Shown piece after piece: positions 54,363-63,449 of a stretch of DNA of 64,000 nucleotides; within the stretch, counting starts at the first letter, position 1, and every line of letters starts with the position of its first letter. The notes under the pieces were generated by a model. That model was not told the DNA's origin and made no database searches. It saw nothing but the letters and a program-made list of their open reading frames with translations. Origin of the DNA: Novosphingobium sp. ERN07 (GTDB lineage: Bacteria > Pseudomonadota > Alphaproteobacteria > Sphingomonadales > Sphingomonadaceae); the NCBI RefSeq assembly GCF_012641335.1, contig NZ_JABAID010000014.1:1-64000 (forward strand). The letters are read 5' to 3'. A program made the translations under genes and the position numbers.

Positions 54363-55502
54363 ATGTCTGCTACGATTCCGGCTCGCAAGCCTGCGCGCCC
54401 CTATTTCTCGTCCGGTCCCTGCGCCAAGCCGCCCGGATACTCCCCCGAAAAACTGAACACCGAATCGCTCGGCCGGTCACACCGCGCCAAGATCGGCAAG
54501 TCGCGCCTTCAGTACAGCATCGACCTGATGCGCGAAGTGCTGCAACTGCCCGATACGCACCGCATCGGTATCGTTCCGGGGTCTGACACCGGCGCTTTCG
54601 AAATGGCGATGTGGACGATGCTCGGCGCTCGCCCCGTCACCGCGCTTGCCTGGGAATCGTTCGGTGAAGGTTGGGTCACCGATGCGGCCAAGCAGCTCAA
54701 GCTCGATCCCACGATCCTGCGCGCCGACTATGGCCAGATCCCCGATCTGAACGCGATTGACTGGTCGAACGACGTGCTCTTCACTTGGAACGGCACCACA
54801 TCGGGCGCGCGCGTTCCGAACGCCGATTTCATCCCGGCAGACCGCGAAGGCCTGAGTTTTGCCGACGCGACCTCGGCAGTCTTCGCCTACGATATCGACT
54901 GGTCGAAGATCGACGTTGCCACCTTCTCGTGGCAGAAGGTTCTGGGCGGCGAAGGCGGCCACGGCGTGCTGATCCTCGGCCCCCGCGCGGTCGAACGGCT
55001 TGAAACCTACACCCCTGCTTGGCCCCTGCCCAAGGTGTTCCGCCTTGTATCCAAGGGCAAGCTGGCCGAAGGCGTGTTCAAGGGTGAAACCATCAACACC
55101 CCGTCGATGCTCGCCGTCGAAGATGCCATCTTCGCGCTGGAATGGGCAAAGGGCCTTGGCGGTCTGAAGGGTCTTCAGGCGCGCAGCGATGCCAATGCGG
55201 CAGCGCTGAACAAGATCGTGGAAGAACGCTCATGGCTCTCGCACCTCGCCGCTGACGAAGCGACCCGGTCGAAGACCTCGGTCTGCCTCTCGGTCGAAGG
55301 CGCAGATGCCGACTTCATCAAGAAGTTCGCAGCCCTCCTCGAAAAGCAAGGCGCAGCCTACGACATCGCCGGTTACCGCGATGCCCCTGCGGGCCTGCGC
55401 ATCTGGTGCGGCGCGACCGTAAACGTCGAGGACATCGAAGACCTCGGTCCGTGGCTCGACTGGGCCTACGCGGCGACCAAGGCCGAACTGGCCGCGGCCT
55501 GA
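54363..55502 (+). CDS. serC: Phosphoserine transaminase
   Basis: A 379-residue PLP enzyme of the alphaproteobacterial SerC form, converting 3-phosphohydroxypyruvate to phosphoserine. It contains FSSGPCAKPPGYSPEKL, HRIGIVPGSDTGAFEMAMW, LFTWNGTTSGARVP and the PLP-lysine segment FSWQKVLGGEGGHGVLILG. The ATG at 54363 follows AGGAGAG in the leader RNA. It is the first of the pair serC-serA. Confidence 0.96.
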   Translation: MSATIPARKPARPYFSSGPCAKPPGYSPEKLNTESLGRSHRAKIGKSRLQYSIDLMREVLQLPDTHRIGIVPGSDTGAFEMAMWTMLGARPVTALAWESFGEGWVTDAAKQLKLDPTILRADYGQIPDLNAIDWSNDVLFTWNGTTSGARVPNADFIPADREGLSFADATSAVFAYDIDWSKIDVATFSWQKVLGGEGGHGVLILGPRAVERLETYTPAWPLPKVFRLVSKGKLAEGVFKGETINTPSMLAVEDAIFALEWAKGLGGLKGLQARSDANAAALNKIVEERSWLSHLAADEATRSKTSVCLSVEGADADFIKKFAALLEKQGAAYDIAGYRDAPAGLRIWCGATVNVEDIEDLGPWLDWAYAATKAELAAA

Positions 55503-55516
55503 TTTTCCGAGATTGC

Positions 55517-55536
55517 GCCCCCGCGAAAGCGGGGGC
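55517..55536 (+). terminator. Hairpin after serC
   Basis: GCCCCCGC and GCGGGGGC form a perfect 8-bp stem with a GAAA tetraloop, 14 bases after the serC stop codon. No T-run follows, so it may weaken rather than stop readthrough into serA. Confidence 0.5.
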
Positions 55537-55583
55537 CTCCCTCGGCACAGCGCTACCTCGACAATCGTCACACCACCCTAGTT

Positions 55584-55671
55584 CGTCATCCCCGCGAAGG
55601 CGGGGATCCAGTTTCAACCTCACGCCCCAACGCGACGCCGGGACTGGATTCCCGCTTTCGCGGGAATGACG
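55584..55671. repeat. Pair of REP-like palindromes before serA
   Basis: The left arm 55584-55612 (CGTCATCCCCGCGAAGGCGG...) and the right arm 55643-55671 are inverted copies matching at 26 of 29 bases. Each arm is itself a short palindrome around GCGAA/TTCGC. The family is a common intergenic repeat in alpha- and beta-proteobacteria. The right arm ends 11 bases before the serA start and overlaps its likely ribosome-binding site. Confidence 0.8.
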
Positions 55672-55682
55672 AGGATATTGAT

Positions 55683-57269
55683 ATGACCAAGCCCAAAGTT
55701 CTCATCTCCGACAAGATGGACCCCAACGCCGCCCGCATCTTCACCGAAATGGGCTGCGACGTTGACGTGATCACCGGCGAAACCCCGGAACAACTGATCG
55801 CCCGCATCGGTGAATACGATGGCCTCGCCATCCGTTCGTCGACCAAGGTGACCAAGGAAATCCTTGCCGCGGCCACCAACCTCAAGGTCATTGGCCGCGC
55901 GGGTATCGGCGTCGACAACGTGGATATTCCGGCTGCCTCGGCGCAGGGCGTCGTGGTGATGAACACCCCGTTTGGCAACTCGATCACCACCGCCGAACAC
56001 GCCATCGCCATGATCTTCGCGCTTGCCCGCCAGATCCCCGAAGCCAACGCACAGACGCAGGCTGGCCTGTGGCCGAAGAACGGCTTCATGGGCGTTGAAG
56101 TGACCGGCAAGACGCTGGGCCTGATCGGCGCTGGCAACATTGGCTCCATCGTCGCGTCGCGCGCGCTCGGCCTCAAGATGAAGGTCGTGGCTTTCGATCC
56201 GTTCCTCACGCCCGAACGCGCCATCGAAATGGGCGTGGAAAAGGCCGATCTGGAAACGCTGCTGGCCAAGGCTGATTTCATCACCCTGCACACCCCGCTG
56301 ACCGACCAGACCCGCAACATCCTCAGCCGCGAAAACCTCGCCAAGACCAAGAAGGGCGTGCGCATCGTCAACTGCGCGCGTGGCGGTCTGATCGATGAAG
56401 CCGCGCTCAAGGATGCGCTGGATTCGGGCCAAGTGGCCGGTGCCGCGCTCGACGTGTTCGAAACCGAACCCGCCAAGGCATCGCCGCTGTTCGGCACGCC
56501 CAACTTCATCTGCACCCCGCACCTTGGCGCGTCGACCAACGAAGCACAGGTTAACGTCGCGCTGCAGGTGGCCGAACAGATGGCCGATTACCTCGTCACC
56601 GGCGGCGTCACCAACGCGCTCAACATGCCTTCGCTCTCAGCAGAAGAAGCGCCGAAGCTGAAGCCCTACATGGCGCTGGCGGAAAAGCTGGGCAGCCTCG
56701 TCGGCCAGCTCGCGCACGACAACCTGACCAAGATCGCCATCGAAGTTGAAGGTGCCGCCGCGCAGCTCAACCAGAAGCCGATCACCGCTGCCGTCCTCGC
56801 CGGTCTGATGAAGCAGTATTCGCAGACTGTGAACATGGTCAACGCACCTTTCCTCGCCAAGGAACGCGGGCTTGACGTGCGCGAAGTGCGCCATGATCGC
56901 GAAGGCGAATACCGCACCCTCGTCCGCGTCACCGTCAGCACCAGCCAAGGCGAACGCTCGGTCGCGGGCACGCTGTTCGGCAACGGCCAGCCGCGCCTGG
57001 TCGAGATCTTCGGCATCGGCATCGAGGCCGATCTCGATGGCGACATGCTCTACATCGTCAACTCCGACGCACCGGGCTTCATCGGTCGCATCGGTACGCT
57101 GCTGGGCGAAAACAGCATCAACATCGGCACCTTCCACCTCGGCCGCCGCGAAGCCGGTGGCGAAGCCGTGCTGCTGCTCTCGCTCGACAACCCGGTTCCG
57201 CAGGACGTGCTCAAGCAGGCTGGCGAACTGCAGGGCGTGCGCGTGGTCAAGGCGCTCAAGTTCGCCTGA
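55683..57269 (+). CDS. serA: D-3-phosphoglycerate dehydrogenase
   Basis: A 528-residue enzyme, the long SerA type, that commits 3-phosphoglycerate to serine. It shows the substrate domain, the NAD-binding GKTLGLIGAGNIGSIVASRA, catalytic Arg/Glu/His regions (NCARGGLIDEAAL, TPHLGASTNEAQ) and an allosteric substrate-binding domain followed by a C-terminal ACT domain (ILYIVNSDAPGFIGRIGTLL, residues about 455-528). Feedback control by serine is possible through ACT. It follows serC after a repeat-bearing 180-bp gap. Confidence 0.96.
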   Translation: MTKPKVLISDKMDPNAARIFTEMGCDVDVITGETPEQLIARIGEYDGLAIRSSTKVTKEILAAATNLKVIGRAGIGVDNVDIPAASAQGVVVMNTPFGNSITTAEHAIAMIFALARQIPEANAQTQAGLWPKNGFMGVEVTGKTLGLIGAGNIGSIVASRALGLKMKVVAFDPFLTPERAIEMGVEKADLETLLAKADFITLHTPLTDQTRNILSRENLAKTKKGVRIVNCARGGLIDEAALKDALDSGQVAGAALDVFETEPAKASPLFGTPNFICTPHLGASTNEAQVNVALQVAEQMADYLVTGGVTNALNMPSLSAEEAPKLKPYMALAEKLGSLVGQLAHDNLTKIAIEVEGAAAQLNQKPITAAVLAGLMKQYSQTVNMVNAPFLAKERGLDVREVRHDREGEYRTLVRVTVSTSQGERSVAGTLFGNGQPRLVEIFGIGIEADLDGDMLYIVNSDAPGFIGRIGTLLGENSINIGTFHLGRREAGGEAVLLLSLDNPVPQDVLKQAGELQGVRVVKALKFA

Positions 57270-57289
57270 CCCCAACAGAACGCAAAACG

Positions 57290-57326
57290 AAGGGCGGGTG
57301 CAGCAATGCGCCCGCCCTTTGCTTTT
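57290..57326 (+). terminator. Rho-independent terminator after serA
   Basis: AAGGGCGGG (57290-57298) pairs with CCCGCCCTT (57311-57319), followed by TTGCTTTT. It lies 21 bases after the serA stop and is the clearest intrinsic terminator in the window. Confidence 0.85.
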
Positions 57327-57355
57327 GGGCGACCTTGCGGCTAAGCGCCACACCC

Positions 57356-58474
57356 ATGACCGACGTCGATTCCAGCCTCCTGCCCGAAGGCCTCGAAGAC
57401 CGCCTGCCTGCCGAGGCGGCGACCACCACGCGCGTGATGCGCAGCCTTCAGGACGTGATGCACGGCCACGGCTATGACCGCGTGCTGCCGCCGATGATCG
57501 AGTTCGAAAAGAGCCTCGCCGCGCGCATGGCAGGCATACAGAGCCGACGCATGTTCCGCTTCACCGATCCGTCGAGCTTGCGGATGATGGGCCTGCGGTC
57601 AGACCACACCCCGCAGATCGGCCGCATCGCACAGACGCGCCTTGCCGAAGCCGCGCGCCCCTTGCGCCTGATGTATGCAGGGCAGGTCCTGACGATCAAG
57701 AGCGACGGCTTGAATCCCGCGCGCGAAAAGCTGCAATGCGGTGCTGAACTGATCGGCGCAGACAACCTTGCCGCCGCCACGGAGATCGTCTTCATCGCCG
57801 TCGAGGCGCTGCAGGCGGCAGGCGCGCGCGGCGTCAGCGTCGATTTCACCCTGCCCGATCTGGTCGATACGCTGGCCGCCAAGGCCTTCCCGCTCGAACC
57901 CGGCCAGATCGAAGCCGTGCGCCGCGAACTCGATACCAAGGACGCAGGCGGCCTGCGCGATGTCGGCGGCGAAGCCTACGTCCCCCTGCTCTACGCCACC
58001 GGGGAATTCGACAGCGCCATCGCAAAGCTGGCCGCCATTGATGCGGGCGGGGCGCTGGCCAGCCGCATCGCCGCGCTCAAGCAGATCGCCGCCAGCCTGA
58101 ACGGCGCGGCCCGGTTGACGCTGGACCCCAGCGAGCGCCACGGCTTCGAATACCAGACCTGGTTCGGCTTCACCCTCTACGCCGAAGGCGCACGCGGCCC
58201 AGTCGGTCGCGGTGGCACCTATCGCATTGCGGGCAACGGTCAGGACGAAGCCGCCACCGGCTTCTCGCTCTACCCCGACGCCCTGATCGACCTCCTCTCC
58301 GCCAGCGAACCAGCCGAAGACCGCGTGTTCCTGCCGCTCGGGCATGACCGCGATGATGCGGCGCGGCTGCGTTCGATAGGTTGGCGCACGGTTGCGGCTT
58401 TGACGGAGGCGGACAACGCAGAGGCGTTGGGGTGTACGCATGTGTTGAGGAATGGCGGGCCAGCGAAGGTTTAA
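57356..58474 (+). CDS. hisZ: ATP phosphoribosyltransferase regulatory subunit HisZ
   Basis: The ATG at 57356 gives 372 residues. HisZ is a HisRS-like paralogue that binds short HisG and activates histidine synthesis. It starts LPEGLEDRLPAEAATTTRVMRSLQDVMHGHGYDRVLPPMIEFEKSL, like the HisRS catalytic fold, and has the class II motif FRFTDPSSLRMMGLRSDHTPQIGR. The HisRS anticodon domain is absent, as expected. It is normally followed by purA in related genomes; here a palindromic repeat follows. Confidence 0.9.
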   Translation: MTDVDSSLLPEGLEDRLPAEAATTTRVMRSLQDVMHGHGYDRVLPPMIEFEKSLAARMAGIQSRRMFRFTDPSSLRMMGLRSDHTPQIGRIAQTRLAEAARPLRLMYAGQVLTIKSDGLNPAREKLQCGAELIGADNLAAATEIVFIAVEALQAAGARGVSVDFTLPDLVDTLAAKAFPLEPGQIEAVRRELDTKDAGGLRDVGGEAYVPLLYATGEFDSAIAKLAAIDAGGALASRIAALKQIAASLNGAARLTLDPSERHGFEYQTWFGFTLYAEGARGPVGRGGTYRIAGNGQDEAATGFSLYPDALIDLLSASEPAEDRVFLPLGHDRDDAARLRSIGWRTVAALTEADNAEALGCTHVLRNGGPAKV

Positions 58475-58488
58475 CTTTACCACCTCAA

Positions 58489-58623
58489 TCCTCCCTGTTT
58501 TTCCGAAGCACAAACGGGGAGGTGGCATTCGCGGCAGCGAATGACGGAGGGGCTTCCTACCCCTCCACCACCAGCTTCGCTCGCGGTCCCCTCCCCATTT
58601 GTGCTTCGCAAAAACCGGGAGGA
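58489..58623. repeat. 135-bp structured palindromic repeat
   Basis: The outer arms 58489-58522 and 58590-58623 are inverted copies matching at 31 of 34 bases. Two inner hairpins, ATTCGC...GCGAAT and GGAGGGG...CCCCTCC, lie between them. This kind of short cruciform repeat is common between genes in sphingomonads. It sits after hisZ and before the convergent esterase gene. Confidence 0.8.
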
Positions 58624-58630
58624 TTTTGTC

Positions 58631-59560
58631 TCACCCCCCAAACACCCCCTTCAACCAGGCATCCATCACCGGCGTCGCCGGATAATCCGGCTCCCCCAGC
58701 TTGCGGTTGATCTCGGCATGGCCCTGCAAGCCCTTGCCCGGAAAGCTGCCGAACTCCACGCTCACACCCGCCTTCTTCAGCGCCGCACCGAGTTCCTGCG
58801 CCTGCGCCACGCCATCCTCACGCTGCACGTGCAACAGCAGGAAGCGGGGTGCGTTGGGCGCGGCGGCGTGGAACACAGGCGAAAGCGCCTTCTGCCGCGC
58901 CGGATCGCTGCCAAAAGCCTGCTTGTACGTGTCCATCATGAACCGGCCCGATTGCGCCATCTGCTTGGGCACATCATAAGCCGCGCCATCGTTGGGCATC
59001 ACGCCGTCCACATCGGCAAACGATAGCCCCGCCTTGCGCAGAAATTGCTCGTCCGTGCCCACCAGCGCGACCAGATGCGCCCCCGCGCTGTGCCCGGTGA
59101 TGACGACCTTGCTGCGGTCGATCCCCAGCTTCTCCGTCCGCGCCAGCACGAAAGCCAGCGCCTGCGCCACATCGCTTGCCTGCTGCTCCACCGTGGCTTC
59201 GGGCACCAGCCGGTAGTTGATCGACGCGAAGGCGTAGCCCTGCCCCACCAGATGCCCCGGCAGGGCATTGCCCATCGCGGTGTCCTTGCTCCCGCGCTTC
59301 CACCCGCCGCCGTGGACATAGAGCACCAGCGGAGCGTTCTTTGCGCCCTTGGGCACCCACAGGTCCAGCACTTGCGCCGGATCGCTGCCATAGCTCAGCG
59401 TCTGCGCCCCCGGAGCGCGGCGCTGCTGGCCCTCGCCCTGCGCGCGCTGTTCCATGCGCTTGGCAATCCGTTCGCGCAGCCGCTCACCGGGTTGCGCTTG
59501 CGCCATGCCGACAGAAAGGACCGCCACGCCCAGCAGCCCGGCCAACCATGCTTTCGCCAT
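58631..59560 (-). CDS. Secreted alpha/beta hydrolase (esterase-like)
   Basis: A 309-residue protein with a signal peptide (AWLAGLLGVAVLSVGMAQA). After a basic, Gln-rich linker it shows the oxyanion-hole motif YVHGGGWKRG, the nucleophile elbow VITGHSAGAHLVAL and a late His in GLQGHAEI. This is the BD-FAE/lipase_3-like esterase type. Substrate is unknown. Export and the nearby type II system make secretion beyond the periplasm possible but unproven. Confidence 0.88.
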   Translation of the reverse strand: MAKAWLAGLLGVAVLSVGMAQAQPGERLRERIAKRMEQRAQGEGQQRRAPGAQTLSYGSDPAQVLDLWVPKGAKNAPLVLYVHGGGWKRGSKDTAMGNALPGHLVGQGYAFASINYRLVPEATVEQQASDVAQALAFVLARTEKLGIDRSKVVITGHSAGAHLVALVGTDEQFLRKAGLSFADVDGVMPNDGAAYDVPKQMAQSGRFMMDTYKQAFGSDPARQKALSPVFHAAAPNAPRFLLLHVQREDGVAQAQELGAALKKAGVSVEFGSFPGKGLQGHAEINRKLGEPDYPATPVMDAWLKGVFGG

Positions 59561-59632
59561 AAGATCACCTCACCGTCCCTGACCGCACGAAACCTGCGCG
59601 CGGCCAGCTTTATGCGAAGTGAACCGTTCGGA

Positions 59633-61753
59633 TCAGAACCCGAAGCGCACGCTCAACCGGAAATCGCGCCCGAACAGCGGGGCCACGTCCTTCAGGAAGC
59701 TGGTGTGGCGGCGCGCTTCCACATCGAAGATATTGTTGGCCTGCAACACCAGCGTGGTCTGCGCATCCATGCCGAACGGCTTCCATGAAACGCTGGCATT
59801 GACCATCGTCCAGCCCGGCGTTTCCGTTTCGAACGTGGTAATGCGGCGCTGCGCGGTGGCTTGCTCCACTTCCACGCGCCCGCCGATCACGCCGCCGCTG
59901 GCCTCAACCCCGCCAAGAAAGCGCAGCGGCGGAATGCGCGGCACCGGCCCGCCGCCACCGCCCAGCACATCGGCGCGGGTGTAATCGACGAGGCCCGTCA
60001 ATTCCACGCGCGTGTCGCCCAGTTGCGCCAGCGTCACCGCGCCTTCGGCCTCGAAGCCATAGAACCGCGCATCGGCCTGATTGTACTGGAACACCGGCAG
60101 TTCGTCCGCCTCTGCCCCGGTCGGGCTGAGGAAGATGTAGTTGTCGAACCGGTTGATGAAGCCCGAAAGCTCCACCCGCCAGCCCGCGCCGCGCCCGCGC
60201 AGCACCGCTTCTGCGCCAAGTTGGCGTTCCTTGCGGAAATCGGGATTGCCGATTTCCACCGCGCGCGTCGCGGCATGGGCACCGTTGGCAAACAGTTCCT
60301 CGGCCGCAGGCGCACGCTCGCTGCGCGCCCCGCTCAACGCCAGCCGGAAGCCACCGCCCAGATCCACCGAACCGCCCAACGATACAGACAGCGAATCGAA
60401 TGTCCGCTCGCGCCCGATCACATCGGATTTCACATTGGTATGTTCATACCGCGCGCCCGCCTCCAGCCGCGCCACGCCCAGATCGAACTCCTGCAACGTG
60501 AACAGGCCCAACTGCCGCGTCTCGTTGGCGGGAATATAGGCCTCTTCGCCGACCGCGTTGAAATTGCGGCTGAAATACTGGACGCCGCTTGCCCCCTGCC
60601 ATCGCCCTTGCGCCGCCTGCACCAGTTCGGCGCGCGCTTCCCAGCTCTTGTTGAAAAAGCTCGTGCCGATCTCGCCGGTCGCTTCAATCTCGTCATGGCG
60701 ATAATTGGCCCAGCCGCCGCGCAGCTTCAGTTCCTTGAACGCCCCGTCCAGCGGCACAGCCCCGCGCACATCGACGCGGGTCTGGCGCATGTTCAGCGTG
60801 ATGTCCGATTCGTGCCCGTGGCCCGCTTCTTCCTCTGTCTCGGCGGCTTCGTCGTGGTCTTCATGCCCCACATCAAGGCTATTCGGAATGCCATAGCGGT
60901 TTTCCAGATGGCTTACCGCAAAGCCGAAATTTGCGCCGTTCTGGCCAATCCAGCCCAAGCCGCCCGCAACATCCCACCGCCGCGCCGCCGTGTTTTCCAG
61001 CCGCCCGCGTGCCTGCGCATCTTCGGCCACCTCACCGCCTTCTTCGGCTGCTTCCTCGCGCAAGTGTTCGCTGAACACATAGCCGCCCGTGCGATAATCG
61101 CCCGATTCGAAGAAGCTGCCATCCAGATGCGCCACGAAACCGCCACCCAGCGGCGCGTTCACCGATGCCGCCACATTGCGCTCTTCCGCTGCCGAGGCCA
61201 GCCCCGCCACCGCATCCACATGCGCGGCCGCATCGGGCACTTCCAGCGGAATGCGCAAATCGCGCATGTTCACCACGCCGCCGATCGCCCCCGAACCATA
61301 GAGCAGCGCCGCCGGGCCGCGCAGGATTTCGATCCGATCCGCCAGCAGCGGATTGACCGCAACCGCATGGTCGACCGAAGTGTTCGACACGTCGAAACTG
61401 CCAATCCCGTCGGTCAGCACGCGCACCCGTTCGGCATCCAGTCCGCGCAGGATCGGGCGCGAGGCATTGGGACCAAAGAACGTGGCCGAAACCCCTGGCT
61501 GACGGGCCAGCGTCTCGCCAATGGTCGACCGCTGCTCAAGCTGCAGGTCATCACCCTGCAGCACGGTAACGGCCGTCGCCACGACCTGCCGGTCCCGCTG
61601 ATAGGGTGCGGAAACGACGATCTCGGTGGACGGCAAACTATGCCCATCCCCCACCTTCGCACCAGTTTGCGCATCGGCTTCCCCAGCAAAAGCCATCGGT
61701 GCCAAAGCCACCACGCCAAGGGCAGACCCGGTTAGCAAAGCAAACAAACGCAT
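59633..61753 (-). CDS. TonB-dependent receptor, ZnuD-like (metal uptake)
   Basis: A 706-residue outer-membrane receptor with a signal peptide (AFAGEADAQ region), plug domain (LEQRSTIGETLARQPGVSATFFGPNASRPILRGL, NMRDLRIPLE) and a beta-barrel ending in RDFRLSVRFGF. A His/Asp/Glu-rich loop DVGHEDHDEAAETEEEAGHG (about residues 295) and HLREEAAEEGGEVAED suggest divalent metal capture, as in ZnuD. A Zur-like palindrome 83 bases upstream supports zinc. AAGGA precedes the ATG. Confidence 0.8.
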   Translation of the reverse strand: MRLFALLTGSALGVVALAPMAFAGEADAQTGAKVGDGHSLPSTEIVVSAPYQRDRQVVATAVTVLQGDDLQLEQRSTIGETLARQPGVSATFFGPNASRPILRGLDAERVRVLTDGIGSFDVSNTSVDHAVAVNPLLADRIEILRGPAALLYGSGAIGGVVNMRDLRIPLEVPDAAAHVDAVAGLASAAEERNVAASVNAPLGGGFVAHLDGSFFESGDYRTGGYVFSEHLREEAAEEGGEVAEDAQARGRLENTAARRWDVAGGLGWIGQNGANFGFAVSHLENRYGIPNSLDVGHEDHDEAAETEEEAGHGHESDITLNMRQTRVDVRGAVPLDGAFKELKLRGGWANYRHDEIEATGEIGTSFFNKSWEARAELVQAAQGRWQGASGVQYFSRNFNAVGEEAYIPANETRQLGLFTLQEFDLGVARLEAGARYEHTNVKSDVIGRERTFDSLSVSLGGSVDLGGGFRLALSGARSERAPAAEELFANGAHAATRAVEIGNPDFRKERQLGAEAVLRGRGAGWRVELSGFINRFDNYIFLSPTGAEADELPVFQYNQADARFYGFEAEGAVTLAQLGDTRVELTGLVDYTRADVLGGGGGPVPRIPPLRFLGGVEASGGVIGGRVEVEQATAQRRITTFETETPGWTMVNASVSWKPFGMDAQTTLVLQANNIFDVEARRHTSFLKDVAPLFGRDFRLSVRFGF

Positions 61754-61835
61754 GAAATCCTGTCCTTTCGGAAACCATCATGCCGCGTGCAGCAGCACAG
61801 CGGGCTTGCCGGGGCTGATAGCGGCAAGGCTAAAA

Positions 61836-61858
61836 GGTTACAAGATATCATTACAACC
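61836..61858 (-). promoter_or_regulatory. Candidate Zur operator upstream of the ZnuD-like receptor
   Basis: GGTTACAA and TTACAACC flank GATATCA, an imperfect 23-bp palindrome (6 of 8 half-site bases symmetric). The core resembles E. coli Zur sites, GTTATAATATCAC. It is about 83 bases upstream of the receptor start, where a promoter is expected. The family assignment is inferred, not proven. Confidence 0.4.
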
Positions 61859-61914
61859 CTTTTTAAGGTCTCCCCACCCTTTTGGGTTTTACGACCGCGC
61901 GGAGTGTGGTGCGT

Positions 61915-63438
61915 CTATCCTGATATCGCGTTGCAAGCGCCGGTAACGGGCTTCTCGCGACGGAGCAGGAGGAAATCACCCATGCGTTGCTCGACACTGA
62001 ACCCTTCGAAGATCGCCTTTTCAAAGACGCGCTTTTCCGGTGGCGAAGGATTGCGCATCGCGGGAAACACCGCACGGTAGAACGCGGGGGTACTGATCTT
62101 GTGATCCACGACCACCCAATCCGCCGACCGCATGATTTCGGCGCAAGTATCGCGATACTGCTCTGGCGTCGAATATTCAGGCACAAGGATATCGATCCGC
62201 GCAGGATGGGTCTTTCCGGTCAGAAACGGCAGCACAGGATCATAGGGGTAGAAGAACACCTTCTGCGCGCTCGGCATGGCGCTCAGGTGGGCAATCAGCG
62301 GCCCCGTACCATTGCGCGGAAGAACCTTGATGATGCCTGCGGCACTCGCCACCTGCGGAGCAGCATGTGCAGCCTGCACTGCCCGCACCCACGGCAACGC
62401 AGTCATCGCAAAAGCCAGAATGGCCATGACCGCGACGACCAAAGGTGATCGTCCGGCGCGCAGCGCCATCGCCAGCAGTGCGGCCAGCAGCGGCAGTGCC
62501 AGTGCTGCGGCAAAGGCGATATGCACGGCATCAGGGCGCGGGAAACTGCCGACAAGGCCAGCAAGAGCAAACAGGCAAAGCGTAGCCACTTGCCGCTGCG
62601 CCAGCACCTGCCGCCAATCTTGCCACAAACTGGCCGCCAGCAAGACCGCGATCAATGGATAAAGCGCCAAAGCCGGGAGGAACTGCAGGCTGGCAAATGC
62701 GCCAAAAGGCACCGCCTGAATGCCGGAATAGTGCTGCATGGCATAGAGCACGACCTGCTCGAACGCGGCAACCGCGGTGCCTTTCGCAAGCAGGTATCCC
62801 AGAACCACAGCAGCGCACGCCAATCCTGCAATGATATAAACAGGAAGTCGCCGCGCCTGCCGGTCCAGCACCAATCCGGCAAAGATCGACACGACCACCA
62901 GCCCGCCGCGATGCGTGGTGACCAGCGCGGCAAGGCTCGCCGCGATCCCGGCTATTGCGGTCCCACCCCGCCGCTCGGCTGAAAGCGCGCCCCATAGCGC
63001 AATCATCGAAAACATCGTGGTGAACCAGTGGTGGTTCACTTGCGTCCACATGCCTTGCCCTGCGATCACCCACAGCAGGGTAAGGCTTGCCGAAAGTCGC
63101 ACTCGGCCCGATGCGATGCGGCAGCAGGCAAATGTGAACCACGCCGTTATCGCCGTAACGAGCACCATAAGCGCCCTTGCCGACACCAGCGATGGCCCGA
63201 ACATTTCCTGCCACCCTGCAATCAGCAGGAAGCCAACCGGCGGATGAAACTCGAAGAAGTCGCGATACAAAACTTGGCCACGAAGCATCCGCTGCGCGGC
63301 ATGAAGCCAAATTCCCTCGTCGGCCAGCAGCCACACCGTGTCGATGAACGGCAGGCTCGTCAGGGCAGCGAGCAGTGCCACAATCAGCCCCGCGTGCCTA
63401 TGCAGCCATGCCTTGCCTTTGCTCTGAATGGCCGACAT
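61915..63438 (-). CDS. Membrane glycosyltransferase-like protein (GT39/ArnT-type)
   Basis: The ATG at 63438 (MSAIQSKGKA) is used; the longer frame to 63669 overlaps the next gene. The 507-residue protein has about 10-11 hydrophobic segments. A catalytic-type loop near residue 38, LADEGIWLHAAQRMLRGQVLYRDFFEFHPPVGFL, has the Asp-Glu typical of polyprenol-phosphate sugar transferases. The C-terminal 130 residues are soluble. Acceptor unknown. A second related gene starts 12 bases upstream. Confidence 0.75.
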   Translation of the reverse strand: MSAIQSKGKAWLHRHAGLIVALLAALTSLPFIDTVWLLADEGIWLHAAQRMLRGQVLYRDFFEFHPPVGFLLIAGWQEMFGPSLVSARALMVLVTAITAWFTFACCRIASGRVRLSASLTLLWVIAGQGMWTQVNHHWFTTMFSMIALWGALSAERRGGTAIAGIAASLAALVTTHRGGLVVVSIFAGLVLDRQARRLPVYIIAGLACAAVVLGYLLAKGTAVAAFEQVVLYAMQHYSGIQAVPFGAFASLQFLPALALYPLIAVLLAASLWQDWRQVLAQRQVATLCLFALAGLVGSFPRPDAVHIAFAAALALPLLAALLAMALRAGRSPLVVAVMAILAFAMTALPWVRAVQAAHAAPQVASAAGIIKVLPRNGTGPLIAHLSAMPSAQKVFFYPYDPVLPFLTGKTHPARIDILVPEYSTPEQYRDTCAEIMRSADWVVVDHKISTPAFYRAVFPAMRNPSPPEKRVFEKAIFEGFSVEQRMGDFLLLRREKPVTGACNAISG

Positions 63439-63449
63439 CACGCGCCGCC

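Noticed and set aside
59861..61735. A 624-codon open frame antisense to the TonB receptor
   Set aside because: It is His/Arg/Gln-rich without any domain and lies wholly opposite a clearly coding gene; such long antisense frames are expected at this GC content.
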